Assembly: GCF_016019955.1 (NCBI RefSeq)
Contig: NZ_JAECRZ010000002.1
Coordinates: 372,001-436,000 of the forward strand
Reading direction: 5' to 3'
Origin: Thiosulfatihalobacter marinus
GTDB taxonomy: Bacteria; Pseudomonadota; Alphaproteobacteria; Rhodobacterales; Rhodobacteraceae
Length of the DNA stretch: 64,000 bases
The position numbers and the translations under genes were made by a program. Below, piece after piece: positions 17,334 through 26,270 of this stretch (position 1 is the first letter of the stretch; every line of letters begins with the position of its first letter). The notes below the pieces were generated by a model that was given only the letters and a program-made list of their open reading frames with translations, was not told where the DNA came from and did not search any database.

Positions 17334-18302
17334 ATGACAGCAAAGCTTGAAGGCGCGCCGGAACTGGCGCTGGAGTGGCATCGCGCGGGGCGCGGGGCGG
17401 TTCTGGCCACGGTGGTGGAAACTTGGGGCAGCGCACCGCGCCGGGTGGGGGCGCAGATGGTGGTGTCCGGGGACGGGCAGATCGAAGGCTCGGTGTCGGG
17501 CGGATGTGTCGAAGGCGCGGTGATGGTCGAAGCGCTGGAGGCGCTGGAGGAGGGCAAGGGACGGTTGCTGGAATTCGGCGTCAGCGACGGCGATGCCTTT
17601 GCCGTGGGGCTGGCCTGTGGCGGCACGATCCGGGTATTGGTCGAGCCGGTGGGCGCGGTGCTGAGCGAAACGGTGCTGGACGCGCTGGTCGCGGCCCGGG
17701 CCGGGCGGCGCGCGGTGGCCTATGTCTGCGACGCCGAGACTGGCGGCGGATTGCTGACGGAAGCAGGATTTGAAGACCGGTTCCGCATGGATCGTTCGGG
17801 GGTCGAAGAAGACGGGCGGTTTGTGGCGGTTCACAACCCGCCCTTGCGGCTGGTGATCGTGGGCGCGGTGCATATCGCGCAAAGCCTGGTGCCAATGGCG
17901 CGGATTGCCGGGTTCGATCCGGTCCTCATCGATCCGCGCAGTGCCTTTGGATCGCAGGCGCGGTTTCCCGGCGAAACCATTGTCGAGGACTGGCCGGACG
18001 AGGCGTTGGCCGCGATCGGGCTGGACGGGCGCACGGCGCTTGTTTTGCTGACCCATGATCCCAAGCTGGACGATCCGGCGCTACATGTGGCGCTGCGCTC
18101 GGACGTGTTTTATATCGGCGCGCTGGGGTCCAGGCGGACCCATGCGGCCCGCTGCGCGCGGTTGCGCGAAGCGGGGTTCGGCGATGGCGACATCGCCCGC
18201 ATTCACGGCCCTGTCGGTCTGGATATCGGCGCGGCGGGCCCGTCGGAAATCGCCGTGTCGGTGTTGGCCGAGATGGTGCGGGTGCTGAGGACAGGGGCGT
18301 GA
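17334..18302 (+). CDS. XdhC/CoxI-family molybdoenzyme maturation protein
   Basis: A 322-residue protein with a strong GGGAGG ribosome binding site. The N-terminal XdhC_CoxI domain shows ATVVETWGSAPRRVGAQM, then GSVSGGCVEGAV and GLACGGTIRVLVEPV, whose cysteines match the family. A Rossmann-type C-terminal domain follows (LRLVIVGAVHIAQSLVPMA, and FYIGALGSRRTHAAR). XdhC proteins bind molybdenum cofactor, promote its sulfuration and hand it to the apoenzyme. The stop codon overlaps the next gene's GTG start, so the two are coupled. It most likely serves the CoxL-type enzyme encoded 1.7 kb downstream. Confidence 0.93.
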   Translation: MTAKLEGAPELALEWHRAGRGAVLATVVETWGSAPRRVGAQMVVSGDGQIEGSVSGGCVEGAVMVEALEALEEGKGRLLEFGVSDGDAFAVGLACGGTIRVLVEPVGAVLSETVLDALVAARAGRRAVAYVCDAETGGGLLTEAGFEDRFRMDRSGVEEDGRFVAVHNPPLRLVIVGAVHIAQSLVPMARIAGFDPVLIDPRSAFGSQARFPGETIVEDWPDEALAAIGLDGRTALVLLTHDPKLDDPALHVALRSDVFYIGALGSRRTHAARCARLREAGFGDGDIARIHGPVGLDIGAAGPSEIAVSVLAEMVRVLRTGA

Positions 18303-19294
18303 GGTTCGGTCCGGTCCCGTTGCACGAGGCCGAGGGGGCCATTCTTGCGCATTCGGTGAGGGCCGGAAAGACCAGGCTGCGCAAGGGCATGGTGCTGGAT
18401 GGCGCGGCCCTGGCGGGTTTGGCCGAGGCCGGGATCACCGAGGTGATCGCGGCGCGGCTTGACCCCGAGGACTTGCACGAAGATCAGGCCGCGGAGCGGC
18501 TGGCGGCGGCCCTGGTGCCGGATCAGCGGGCGGCGCGGCTGGATCTGACACGGGCATTTACCGGGCGGGTCAATCTGGTGGCGGCCTGTCCGGGCGTGGC
18601 GGTGATGGATGTGGCGGCGCTGACCGCGCTGAACGCGGTAAACCCGATGATCACGCTGGCCACGCTACCCCCCTTTCAGCAGGTTGGCGCGGGGCAGATG
18701 GTGGGCACGGTCAAGATCATTTCCTATGGCGTGCCCGGTGGTGACGTTGCGCGGGCGGCTGCGCTGGGGCGGGGCGCGATCCGGCTTGCACCGGTGATAC
18801 ATGGGCGCGTGTCGTTGATTGTCACGGAAATTCCCGGCGGCGCCGGAGACAAGGGCCGCGCCGCAATTCAGGGACGGGTGGCGGCGCTTGGCATGGAGTT
18901 GTGCGAGGTGGTGATGGTGCCCCATCGTGTCGCGGATCTGGCCGCGGCTGTGGTGGCATCTGTCGGTGACATGGTGTTGATCCTGACCGGCTCGGCCACC
19001 TCCGATCCGCATGACGTGGCTCCGGAGGCGGTACGACGGGCCGGCGGCACGGTCGAACGATTCGGAATGCCGGTGGATCCCGGCAACCTGCTGTTTCTGG
19101 GGGCCCTGGACGGGCGGCCGGTGATCGGATTGCCGGGATGCGCGCGGTCGCCGGCATTGAACGGGGCGGACTGGGTGCTGGCGCGGGTGGCTTGTGGCAT
19201 CGATGTGAGCCACGCGGATATCGCGGGGATGGGCGTGGGCGGCTTACTCAAGGAGATACCGACCCGGCCCATGCCACGCGCGCGGCGCGGATGA
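18299..19294 (+). CDS. Molybdopterin-binding protein, MoeA/MogA-like
   Basis: A 331-residue protein that starts with GTG, overlapping the xdhC-like stop (GTGA). The N-terminal half resembles a MoeA-like front domain ([18 protein letters not shown]). The C-terminal half is a MoCF-type molybdopterin-binding domain with [19 protein letters not shown] and the motif [17 protein letters not shown], typical of the variant found beside xanthine dehydrogenase and CO dehydrogenase family operons. Its likely role is handling of the molybdenum cofactor before insertion. The MoeA-type gephyrin motif is not complete, so it is probably not the housekeeping molybdenum insertase. Confidence 0.86.
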   Translation: MRFGPVPLHEAEGAILAHSVRAGKTRLRKGMVLDGAALAGLAEAGITEVIAARLDPEDLHEDQAAERLAAALVPDQRAARLDLTRAFTGRVNLVAACPGVAVMDVAALTALNAVNPMITLATLPPFQQVGAGQMVGTVKIISYGVPGGDVARAAALGRGAIRLAPVIHGRVSLIVTEIPGGAGDKGRAAIQGRVAALGMELCEVVMVPHRVADLAAAVVASVGDMVLILTGSATSDPHDVAPEAVRRAGGTVERFGMPVDPGNLLFLGALDGRPVIGLPGCARSPALNGADWVLARVACGIDVSHADIAGMGVGGLLKEIPTRPMPRARRG

Positions 19295-19427
19295 GGCGGG
19301 GGCCTCCGGCCTACGACCAATGTCTATGCCGAATTCCGCCGCCATTGGAAAAAGCGGCTTCTCAAGCGGGCCATACGCTGGTTTACTTTGCGCATAACCA
19401 TAAAACACATCCATTTGGGAGGAGCCA

Positions 19428-19913
19428 ATGTCACAGGTCACGATGACTGTGAACGGCAAGGAAATGTCCGGCGATGCCGAGGGGCGGACCTTGCTCAGCC
19501 AATTCTTGAGAGACACACTGGGGTTGACCGGAACGCATGTGGGCTGTGATACCAGCCAGTGCGGCGCCTGTGTGGTGCATGTCAACGGGCAGCCGGTGAA
19601 ATCCTGCACAATGCTGGCGATGGAGGCCGAGGGCGCCGATGTGGCCACGATCGAAGGCCAGGCCGCGCCAGACGGGACGCTGAACACGATCCAGCAGGCG
19701 TTTCAGGATCACCACGGGCTTCAGTGCGGGTTCTGCACGCCGGGCATGGTGATGTCGGCCGCGGCCCTTCTCAAGGAGAACCCAAAGCCCAGCGAAGCCG
19801 AGATCCGGGACTATCTGGAAGGCAATATCTGTCGCTGTACCGGGTATCACAACATCGTCAAGGCGATCCTGGCCGCGTCCGGGCAGGACGTGGGATCGAT
19901 TGCTGCCGAATAA
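19428..19913 (+). CDS. coxS: Molybdenum hydroxylase small subunit, [2Fe-2S] (CoxS)
   Basis: A 161-residue iron-sulfur subunit. The N-terminal plant-type [2Fe-2S] site is [12 protein letters not shown]...C. The second, helical [2Fe-2S] site is [11 protein letters not shown]...[15 protein letters not shown]. It passes electrons from the molybdenum centre of CoxL to the flavin of CoxM. It has no twin-arginine or Sec signal, in keeping with a cytoplasmic complex. It is first of the structural genes (order S-L-M), which is the usual order in form II loci. A copy of the 3'-end repeat lies between it and coxL. Confidence 0.94.
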   Translation: MSQVTMTVNGKEMSGDAEGRTLLSQFLRDTLGLTGTHVGCDTSQCGACVVHVNGQPVKSCTMLAMEAEGADVATIEGQAAPDGTLNTIQQAFQDHHGLQCGFCTPGMVMSAAALLKENPKPSEAEIRDYLEGNICRCTGYHNIVKAILAASGQDVGSIAAE

Positions 19914-19948
19914 CACCGGCCTTGCGTCTGAGGAGGGCGCGGGGTTTT

Positions 19949-19973
19949 CGAGTATTTTCGGAACAATGAAAGG
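19949..19973 (+). repeat. 3'-end hairpin element, copy d (diverged)
   Basis: The tail CGAGTATTTTCGGAACAATG plus AAAGG lies 36 nt after the coxS stop. It lacks a clean hairpin upstream. It matches copy h (58264) most closely, read on the opposite strand. Confidence 0.5.
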
Positions 19974-20018
19974 GATTGGAAGCGTGGGCTTTCGATCCGT
20001 TCTCAGGGAGGAATTCAG

Positions 20019-22382
20019 ATGCCGAAAGATCATGGCATAGGCGCCAGCCCGAAGCGGCGCGAAGATATCCGGTTTTTGACCGGAGCTGGAAATTATACCG
20101 ACGACATCAATGTAAACGGCCAGGCCTATGTGCATTTCCTGCGCTCGGATGTGGCGCATGGCCGGATCAATGCGGTAAATACCGGGGCCGCGGCGGCAAT
20201 GCCCGGGGTGGTGCGGATATTCACGGGCGCCGATTTCGAAGGTGTCGGTGGATTGCCTTGCGGCTGGTGCGTGACCGACAGGCACGGTGAGCCGATGCAG
20301 GAACCGGCCCATCCGGTGCTGGCGCAGGGCAAGGTACGCCATGTGGGCGATCCGATCGCCGCCGTTGTCGCCGAGACCGCCGAACAGGCGCGGGACGCGG
20401 CCGAGGCGATCGAGGTGGATATCGAGGAACTGCCTGCGGTTGTCGACATGAAGGCGGCGCTCGCGGATGGGTCCACCAAGGTGCATGACGATCTGACCAG
20501 CAACCTGTGTTACGACTGGGGCTTTGTCGAAGAGAACAAGGATGCGGTAGAGCAGGCGATGCAGGACGCGGCGCATGTGACCACGCTGGAGCTGGTCAAC
20601 AACCGTCTGATTGCCAACCCGATGGAGCCGCGCGTGGCGATTGGCGATTACAACCGTGCCACCGATGAGAGCACGCTTTACACGACAAGCCAGAACCCGC
20701 ATGTGATCCGCCTGTTGATGGGCGCCTTCGTGTTGGGCATTCCCGAGCACAAGCTGCGCGTGATTGCGCCGGATGTGGGCGGCGGATTTGGCACCAAGAT
20801 CTTCCACTATGGGGAAGAGGCGTTTTGTACTTTTGCCGCCAAGGCGATCAATCGTCCGGTCAAATGGACCGCTTCGCGGTCGGAAGCGTTCATGTCGGAC
20901 GCGCATGGGCGCGATCACGTGACCAGGATCGAACTGGCGCTAGACAAGGACAACAACTTTACCGCCGTGCGCACCGAGACCTATGCCAATATGGGCGCGT
21001 ATCTGAGCACCTTTGCGCCGTCGGTGCCGACCTGGCTGCATGGCACGCTGATGGCCGGGAACTACAAGACCCCGGTGGTCTATGTGAACGTCAAGGCAGT
21101 GTTCACCAATACGGTGCCGGTGGATGCCTATCGCGGGGCCGGTCGGCCCGAGGCGACGTTCCAGCTGGAGCGGGTGATCGACAAGGCGGCGCGGGAGCTG
21201 GGTGTGGACCCGATCGCGCTGCGCCGTCAGAACTTTATCACCGAGTTCCCCTATGCCACGCCGGTGGCGGTGGAATATGACACCGGCGATTATCACGGCA
21301 CGATGGACGCGCTGGAGAAAATCGCGGACCTGTCCGGTTTCGAGGCACGGCGCAAGGAGAGCGAGGCGCGCGGCAAGCTGCGCGGGCTGGGTGTGAACTG
21401 TTACATCGAGGCTTGCGGCATTGCGCCGTCCAACCTTGTGGGGCAGCTGGGCGCGCGGGCCGGTCTTTATGAGAGCGCGACCGTGCGGGTGAATGCCACC
21501 GGCGGACTTGTTGTCATGACAGGATCGCACAGCCACGGGCAGGGGCATGAAACCTCGTTCCCGCAGGTGATCGCCGAGATGATCGGGATTGATGAAAGCA
21601 TGGTGGAAATCGTGCATGGCGATACCGCCAATACGCCAATGGGCATGGGCACATACGGATCACGCTCGCTGGCGGTTGGGGGCTCGGCCATGGTGCGGGC
21701 TACCGAGAAAATCATCAACAAGGCCAAAAAGATCGCGGCCCATCTGATGGAGGCCGCGGAGGCCGATATCGAGCTGAAGGACGGGCAGTTTTCGGTCGCG
21801 GGCACGGATAAATCCGTGGCCTGGGGCGATGTCACGCTGGCGGCCTATGTGCCGCATAACTATCCGCTGGAGGATATCGAGCCGGGGCTGGAGGAAACCG
21901 CGTTTTATGACCCGGCGAACTTTACCTATCCGTCCGGGGCCTATTGCTGTGAAGTCGAGCTGGACCCGGAGACCGGGAAGGTGACGATCGAGCGGTTCTC
22001 GGCGGCGGATGATTTCGGCAATATCGTCAACCCGATGATCGTGGATGGCCAGGTGCATGGCGGCATTGGGCAGGGCATTGGTCAGGCGCTGCTGGAAGGT
22101 TGTGTCTATGACGAGAACGGCCAGTTGCTGAGCGCGTCCTACATGGATTACGCGATGCCACGGGCCGATGACGTGCCGTTCTACAATGTGGATCATTCCA
22201 GCCAGACGCCCTGTACCCATAATCCGCTTGGGGTGAAGGGCTGTGGCGAGGCCGGTGCGATCGGATCGCCGCCGTCGGTGGTGAACGCGGTGATCGATGC
22301 GTTGCAGTCGGGAGGGCATGATGTGACCCATATCGATATGCCGGTGTCGCCGGGCCGTGTCTGGGCCGCGATGCAGGGGTAA
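20019..22382 (+). CDS. coxL: Molybdenum hydroxylase large subunit, form II CoxL
   Basis: The 787-residue catalytic subunit of a xanthine oxidase family enzyme annotated as aerobic CO dehydrogenase. It reads to the end with the molybdopterin signatures APDVGGGFGTKI, QGHETSFPQVIAEM and the catalytic glutamate in VKGCGEAGAIGSPP. The active-site loop is AYRGAGR (about residues 371-377). Proven (form I) CO dehydrogenases carry AYxCSFR with the copper-binding cysteine; the AYRGAGR loop marks form II, whose ability to oxidise CO is doubtful. The true substrate may be another small aromatic, heterocyclic or aldehyde compound. Confidence 0.94.
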   Translation: MPKDHGIGASPKRREDIRFLTGAGNYTDDINVNGQAYVHFLRSDVAHGRINAVNTGAAAAMPGVVRIFTGADFEGVGGLPCGWCVTDRHGEPMQEPAHPVLAQGKVRHVGDPIAAVVAETAEQARDAAEAIEVDIEELPAVVDMKAALADGSTKVHDDLTSNLCYDWGFVEENKDAVEQAMQDAAHVTTLELVNNRLIANPMEPRVAIGDYNRATDESTLYTTSQNPHVIRLLMGAFVLGIPEHKLRVIAPDVGGGFGTKIFHYGEEAFCTFAAKAINRPVKWTASRSEAFMSDAHGRDHVTRIELALDKDNNFTAVRTETYANMGAYLSTFAPSVPTWLHGTLMAGNYKTPVVYVNVKAVFTNTVPVDAYRGAGRPEATFQLERVIDKAARELGVDPIALRRQNFITEFPYATPVAVEYDTGDYHGTMDALEKIADLSGFEARRKESEARGKLRGLGVNCYIEACGIAPSNLVGQLGARAGLYESATVRVNATGGLVVMTGSHSHGQGHETSFPQVIAEMIGIDESMVEIVHGDTANTPMGMGTYGSRSLAVGGSAMVRATEKIINKAKKIAAHLMEAAEADIELKDGQFSVAGTDKSVAWGDVTLAAYVPHNYPLEDIEPGLEETAFYDPANFTYPSGAYCCEVELDPETGKVTIERFSAADDFGNIVNPMIVDGQVHGGIGQGIGQALLEGCVYDENGQLLSASYMDYAMPRADDVPFYNVDHSSQTPCTHNPLGVKGCGEAGAIGSPPSVVNAVIDALQSGGHDVTHIDMPVSPGRVWAAMQG

Positions 22383-22410
22383 GACGAGAGGGCAGGACCG
22401 GGGGCTGTCT

Positions 22411-22449
22411 GCCCCCGGACCCCCGAGGATATTTCTAGCCAAAAGAAGG
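22411..22449 (+). repeat. 3'-end hairpin element, copy e
   Basis: A hairpin GGGGGC-TGTCT-GCCCCC (22411-22427) lies just past the coxL stop. It is followed by the tail GAGGATATTTCTAGCCAAAA plus GAAG. Orientation is the same as coxL. Confidence 0.6.
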
Positions 22450-22480
22450 GCGGGAAGACGCTCTTTGGAAAGGAAGCGAA

Positions 22481-23266
22481 ATGTATGAGTTTGAATTTGT
22501 GAAGCCGGGCTCGGTGGCCGATGCGGTTACAGCGCTGGGAGAAGAGGACGCGCAGGTGCTGGGCGGGGGGCAGACATTGATCCCGACGCTGAAGCAGCGC
22601 CTTGCCAGTCCGGGCAAGCTGGTCAGTCTGGCCGGTATCGCGGAAATGCAGGGTGTGTCCACGGATGACGCGGGCCGGATTTGTGTGGGTGGCGGGACCG
22701 TCCACGCGGATGTGGCGGCCAATGCCGGTGGCTATCCGGCGCTGGCCGGGCTGGCGGGCAATATCGGGGATCCGGCGGTGCGGGCCCGCGGAACCATTGG
22801 TGGGTCGCTGGCCAACAATGATCCGTCGGCCTGTTATCCGGCGGCGGCGCTGGCATCGGGGGCGAGCATCGTCACCAATGCGCGCGAGATCGCGGCGGAC
22901 GACTATTTCCAGGGCATGTTCACAACGGCGCTGGACGAGGGCGAGATCATCACGGAGGTGAAATTCCCGGTGCCCGAGGCGGCCAATTACCAGAAATTCG
23001 AGCAGCCCGCGTCGCGGTTTGCGCTGGTCGGAGTGTTCGTGGCGAAATATGCCGACGGGGTACGGGTGGCCGTGACCGGGGCTTCGCAAGAGGGAGTGTT
23101 TCGCTGGCGTGCGGCGGAGGCTGCGCTGAGTGCCGATTTCTCGGCCGATGCGGTGCCGGAGGCGCCTGCTGCGGACGGGATGATTTCCGATCTGCATGGT
23201 ACGGCCGCTTATCGCGCGCATCTGGTGGCAGTGCTGACCCGGCGGGCGGTGGCGGCCTGTGGATAG
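22481..23266 (+). CDS. coxM: Molybdenum hydroxylase FAD subunit (CoxM)
   Basis: The 261-residue FAD-binding medium subunit. It has the two FAD signatures of the family: AQVLGGGQTLIP (the AGGxS/T-like loop) and an IGDPAVRARGTIGGSLANNDPS stretch that binds the diphosphate. The C-terminal CO dehydrogenase flavoprotein domain ends near RRAVAACG. It receives electrons from CoxS. At 261 residues it is slightly shorter than typical (about 280). It closes the operon; a strong terminator follows at 23313. Confidence 0.93.
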   Translation: MYEFEFVKPGSVADAVTALGEEDAQVLGGGQTLIPTLKQRLASPGKLVSLAGIAEMQGVSTDDAGRICVGGGTVHADVAANAGGYPALAGLAGNIGDPAVRARGTIGGSLANNDPSACYPAAALASGASIVTNAREIAADDYFQGMFTTALDEGEIITEVKFPVPEAANYQKFEQPASRFALVGVFVAKYADGVRVAVTGASQEGVFRWRAAEAALSADFSADAVPEAPAADGMISDLHGTAAYRAHLVAVLTRRAVAACG

Positions 23267-23270
23267 GGCG

Positions 23271-23307
23271 GATCGCCTCTGGCGGGCGTATTTCAGGCAG
23301 AATGAAG
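23271..23307 (+). repeat. 3'-end hairpin element, copy f
   Basis: A small hairpin CGCC-TCT-GGCG is followed by GCGTATTTCAGGCAGAATG and AAG, just after the coxM stop and before the coxSLM terminator. Confidence 0.55.
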
Positions 23308-23312
23308 AGAGG

Positions 23313-23337
23313 GGCGTCGCGTTTGCGGCGCCTTTTT
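23313..23337 (+). terminator. Terminator of the coxSLM locus
   Basis: An 8-bp stem (GGCGTCGC with GCGGCGCC, one G-T pair) has loop GTTT and is followed by five Ts. It lies 46 bp after the coxM stop and 4 bp before the convergent methyltransferase gene. Confidence 0.75.
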
Positions 23338-23340
23338 CAT

Positions 23341-23940
23341 TCAACCGGGCTTTCGCGCGATCAGGTCTATCAGGGCTGACATGCCGGAATGGCCGCGCCC
23401 CTCCTGGACTTCGCGGTCGTATTCCCTGAGGACGAGGATGTCCCAGCCGGCGAAGGCGGCGCGCAGGATGGTCTCGGTGTACATGTTTTCGGCAAAGGGC
23501 GGGCCGCCGGTGCCATAATCCAGTTGCTTTGGTCGATAGCCGTGCAGCATGACGAGGCCGCCCGGCTTTGTGGCGTCCTTGATGTGCCGGAACTGGGTGC
23601 GGCGCCCGTCAGGGCCGACAAACTGGATGAAGATCCCCGCCACGAGATCGAATTGTTGCGTCGGCCAGGGCTGTGCCATGATGTCGAGCTGTCGGAAATC
23701 GACCTGCACGCCGCGTTCGGTTGCCAGGTCGCGGGCGCGGGCGATGGCCGTGGGGGCAAATTCCAGCGCCGTGACGTTCAGGCCGCGTTCGGCCAGGTGG
23801 ACCGAGTTGCGGCCTTCGCCGTCGGCCACGGAGAGGGCGGTATGGCCCGGAGTCAGGTAGTCGTCATGGTCCAGCAGGAACTGCGCCGGGGTCTTGCCAA
23901 AAACGAACTCGGGCGAGGACGCGAAACGTTCTTCCCACAT
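23341..23940 (-). CDS. Class I SAM-dependent methyltransferase
   Basis: A 199-residue Rossmann-fold methyltransferase of the TehB/thiopurine-like small soluble type. Motif I is ALSVADGEGRNSVHLA (SAM glycine-rich loop, with A/D instead of the usual GxGxG). An acidic residue after strand 2 (ALEFAPTAI) and the FDLVAGIF motif follow. The N-terminus MWEERFASSPEFVFGKTPAQFL resembles the tellurite-resistance/UbiE-like group. Its substrate is not known. It lies 57 bp after infC on the same strand, but a terminator sits between, so it is probably transcribed separately. Confidence 0.85.
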   Translation of the reverse strand: MWEERFASSPEFVFGKTPAQFLLDHDDYLTPGHTALSVADGEGRNSVHLAERGLNVTALEFAPTAIARARDLATERGVQVDFRQLDIMAQPWPTQQFDLVAGIFIQFVGPDGRRTQFRHIKDATKPGGLVMLHGYRPKQLDYGTGGPPFAENMYTETILRAAFAGWDILVLREYDREVQEGRGHSGMSALIDLIARKPG

Positions 23941-23956
23941 GGCGGGCTCCCTGAAA

Positions 23957-23982
23957 GGAAAACCCCCGCCGCAGGGCGGGGG
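23957..23982 (-). terminator. Rho-independent terminator of infC
   Basis: On the minus strand an 8-bp GC stem CCCCCGCC/GGCGGGGG with loop CTGC is followed by TTTTCC. It starts 15 bp past the infC stop, so infC ends here without rpmI-rplT, which follow it in many bacteria. Confidence 0.8.
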
Positions 23983-23997
23983 CGAAACCTGATTGGA

Positions 23998-24543
23998 TCA
24001 GCGTGCCAGCGGGCCGATCATCATGATCATCTGGCGGCCTTCCATCTTGGGCATATTCTCGATCTTGCCCAGTTCCTTGACATCTTCGGCCACCCGTTCG
24101 AGCAACTCGCGCCCCAGGTTCTGGTGCGCCATCTCGCGACCGCGAAAGCGCAGCGTAACCTTTACCTTGTCGCCCTTTTCCAGGAACTTGACCACGTTGC
24201 GCATTTTCACTTCGTAGTCGTGAGTGTCCGTGTTGGGGCGGAACTTGACCTCTTTGACCTGGATGGTGGTCTGTTTCTTGCGGGCCTCGGATTCGCGTTT
24301 TTGCTGTTCATACTTGAACTTGCCATAATCCATGATCTTGCAGACCGGCGGATTGGCGTTGGGCGAGATTTCCACAAGGTCCAGTCCGGCCTCTTCCGCC
24401 ATGGTCATGGCCTTGGCGGGGTGCACCACGCCGACATTTTCGCCGTCAGCCCCGATCAGGCGAATTTCGGGCGAGCGAATGCGATCGTTGATACGAGGGC
24501 CGGTGTCGCGCTGCGGGGGCGCATTGTGAGGTCTGCGGGCTAT
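23998..24543 (-). CDS. infC: Translation initiation factor IF-3 (ATA start)
   Basis: IF-3 binds the 30S subunit and checks start-codon pairing. A GTG-started reading gives only 143 residues and loses the conserved N-terminal domain. Reading 38 codons further upstream in frame gives the family N-terminus [14 protein letters not shown]...RIND, beginning at an ATA codon (24543-24541) with Shine-Dalgarno GAAGGAA 7 nt before it. The full protein is 181 residues, the usual length. No ATG, GTG or TTG lies in frame upstream of the ATA in the stretch I checked. In E. coli infC uses AUU for autoregulation, so an unusual start is expected and probably serves the same control. Confidence 0.93.
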   Translation of the reverse strand: MARRPHNAPPQRDTGPRINDRIRSPEIRLIGADGENVGVVHPAKAMTMAEEAGLDLVEISPNANPPVCKIMDYGKFKYEQQKRESEARKKQTTIQVKEVKFRPNTDTHDYEVKMRNVVKFLEKGDKVKVTLRFRGREMAHQNLGRELLERVAEDVKELGKIENMPKMEGRQMIMMIGPLAR

Positions 24544-24550
24544 GGTTTTG

Positions 24551-24557
24551 TTCCTTC
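24551..24557 (-). promoter_or_regulatory. infC ribosome binding site that decides the ATA start
   Basis: GAAGGAA on the minus strand ends 7 nt before the ATA codon of infC. It supports a start at ATA rather than at the downstream GTG. Confidence 0.75.
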
Positions 24558-24659
24558 GATAGCTATTGTTCTCGGTGCCGTAAATTAGTCGGCAAAACCC
24601 TGCCTTACAAGCGGATTCCTGTGGGCGTCAAGGATGGGGTGCGGCGTTGCGGCGCAAGG

Positions 24660-26078
24660 TCAGCCCGCAGGCCCGGCGTGGCGGGCAATGAAGGCGTCAA
24701 ACCGGTCGTGGAACTGATCGAACCCCTCGGTGCCTTCGACAAGCAGGTGGTTGTCGCTGGGCAGGGCGACAAACTCGGCGCCGGGGATCAGCGCGGCAAG
24801 GCGGCGGCCCTCTTCCAGCGGGATGCGCCGGTCGCCCTGGGCGTGGCAGACAAGGGTAGGCACGCGCACCTGCCGGGCCAGATCGGAAACGTCGACGCGG
24901 GCGTTCATGTCGTTGATACGGGCCGCGTTTCGGGCCGAGGTGGAAACGCGTTGCCGTTCGTCCCAGTGGGATTTCTGCTGGGCGCTGGCCTCGGGGATCA
25001 TGGTTTCGGTGAATATGTGCCGATAGGCCGGGTTGTCCGAGCCCCAGCCCTCGCGGATCAGGGCATTTGTCGCATCGTGCAGCGCGGCCTGATCCGCCGA
25101 GCCGCGACACAGGATGCCGCGCGCGTAGCCGCCCAGAAGCACCATGCAGGATACCTTGTCGGGGTTTTCCACGGCGTAGCGTACCGAAAAGGCGCATCCC
25201 TGGGAGAGGCCATACAGTGCGAACCGGTCCAGCCCGGCGGCCGTGGCGACGGAGTTCATATCCGAAATCATGGCGTCTTCGGAGATGTCTGGCACGTCCC
25301 AATCCGACAGGCCATTGCCGCGCTGGTCAAACCGCACAAGGCGGGCGCGGCGCGCGATCCGGGCCAGGTTGGGCCCGGAGAGCGGGCTTTTCCAATCGAA
25401 GTCCAGGTGGTTGATCCAGTTGGGCGCCTTGAACACGGTGGGCCCTGTGCCGACCGAGGCATAGGCCAGCATCACCCCGTCCGGCGCGGCGCAGAAGCCG
25501 ATTTTCTGGGTCAGGGCCTCTTGATGGGCGTACGGGGTATCGCTGCGCGGGTCGGGCGCCCATTGCCAGACCCTGACCGGGCGCGAGATATTGCGCACCC
25601 GCTGCGTGCCCAAATCACAGAACAGCGCCTGTTGCGCCGGTTCGAGCAATTGCAGGACTGCATCGGAGATGCAGATCCCGCTCGAGGCGGCAAGGGTTTC
25701 CAGCCGGGCGGCAAGGTTGACCGTGTCGCCGAAAAGATCGCCGTCATCATCCACCACGTCGCCCAGATGCAGCCCGATGCGATAGCGGATCGCCTCGTCC
25801 GGGCGGCGGGTGGCTTCCTGGTTGAAGAGATCGGTCTGGAGGTCGATGGCGCAGCGTACCGCATTGCGGACCGAGGCGAATTCGACCAGCACGCCATCGC
25901 CGGTGGATTTCACGACACGTCCGCCCGCCGTGGTGATCGAGGGATCGAACAGCGTTTCACGATAGGCAGACTGGCGCGCGAGCAATGCGGCCTCGTCGGC
26001 CTCGACAAGGCGGCTGTAGCCGACCATGTCGGCGATCATCACGGTGGTCAGGCGGCGCTGCGGGACATCGGGAGCCAT
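24660..26078 (-). CDS. Class III nucleotidyl cyclase fused to alpha/beta-hydrolase
   Basis: A 472-residue two-domain fusion. Residues about 8-190 are a class III cyclase: metal-binding Asp in VMIADMVGYSRL, a second Asp in KSTGDGVLVEF, and the transition-state Asn/Arg in GDTVNLAARLE. Residues about 205-470 are an alpha/beta-hydrolase (APDGVMLAYASVG, then LVRFDQRGNGLSDW, nucleophile Ser in YGLSQGCAFS, and a late DNHLLVEG acid/histidine region). There is no membrane segment. In known adenylate-cyclase-plus-hydrolase proteins the cyclase may act as a sensor output or input; here no partner gene is adjacent. Its substrate is unknown. Confidence 0.88.
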   Translation of the reverse strand: MAPDVPQRRLTTVMIADMVGYSRLVEADEAALLARQSAYRETLFDPSITTAGGRVVKSTGDGVLVEFASVRNAVRCAIDLQTDLFNQEATRRPDEAIRYRIGLHLGDVVDDDGDLFGDTVNLAARLETLAASSGICISDAVLQLLEPAQQALFCDLGTQRVRNISRPVRVWQWAPDPRSDTPYAHQEALTQKIGFCAAPDGVMLAYASVGTGPTVFKAPNWINHLDFDWKSPLSGPNLARIARRARLVRFDQRGNGLSDWDVPDISEDAMISDMNSVATAAGLDRFALYGLSQGCAFSVRYAVENPDKVSCMVLLGGYARGILCRGSADQAALHDATNALIREGWGSDNPAYRHIFTETMIPEASAQQKSHWDERQRVSTSARNAARINDMNARVDVSDLARQVRVPTLVCHAQGDRRIPLEEGRRLAALIPGAEFVALPSDNHLLVEGTEGFDQFHDRFDAFIARHAGPAG

Positions 26079-26270
26079 GGGGAAACGCTAGTGGGCGACG
26101 CGCCGCCAGACAAGCGGTTTCCGGCAAGGTATACGGCAAGGCTTCCGGCAAACTGATGCGTGCGCGCGGGGTTTCCCCCTTGTTGCGGTTGGGGCGCGGG
26201 GGCATCTGTTGGTGCGGGACGGGGCGCGCAATCGCGGTGCCCCGGCGAAACCGCAACGCAGAGGATCAAG

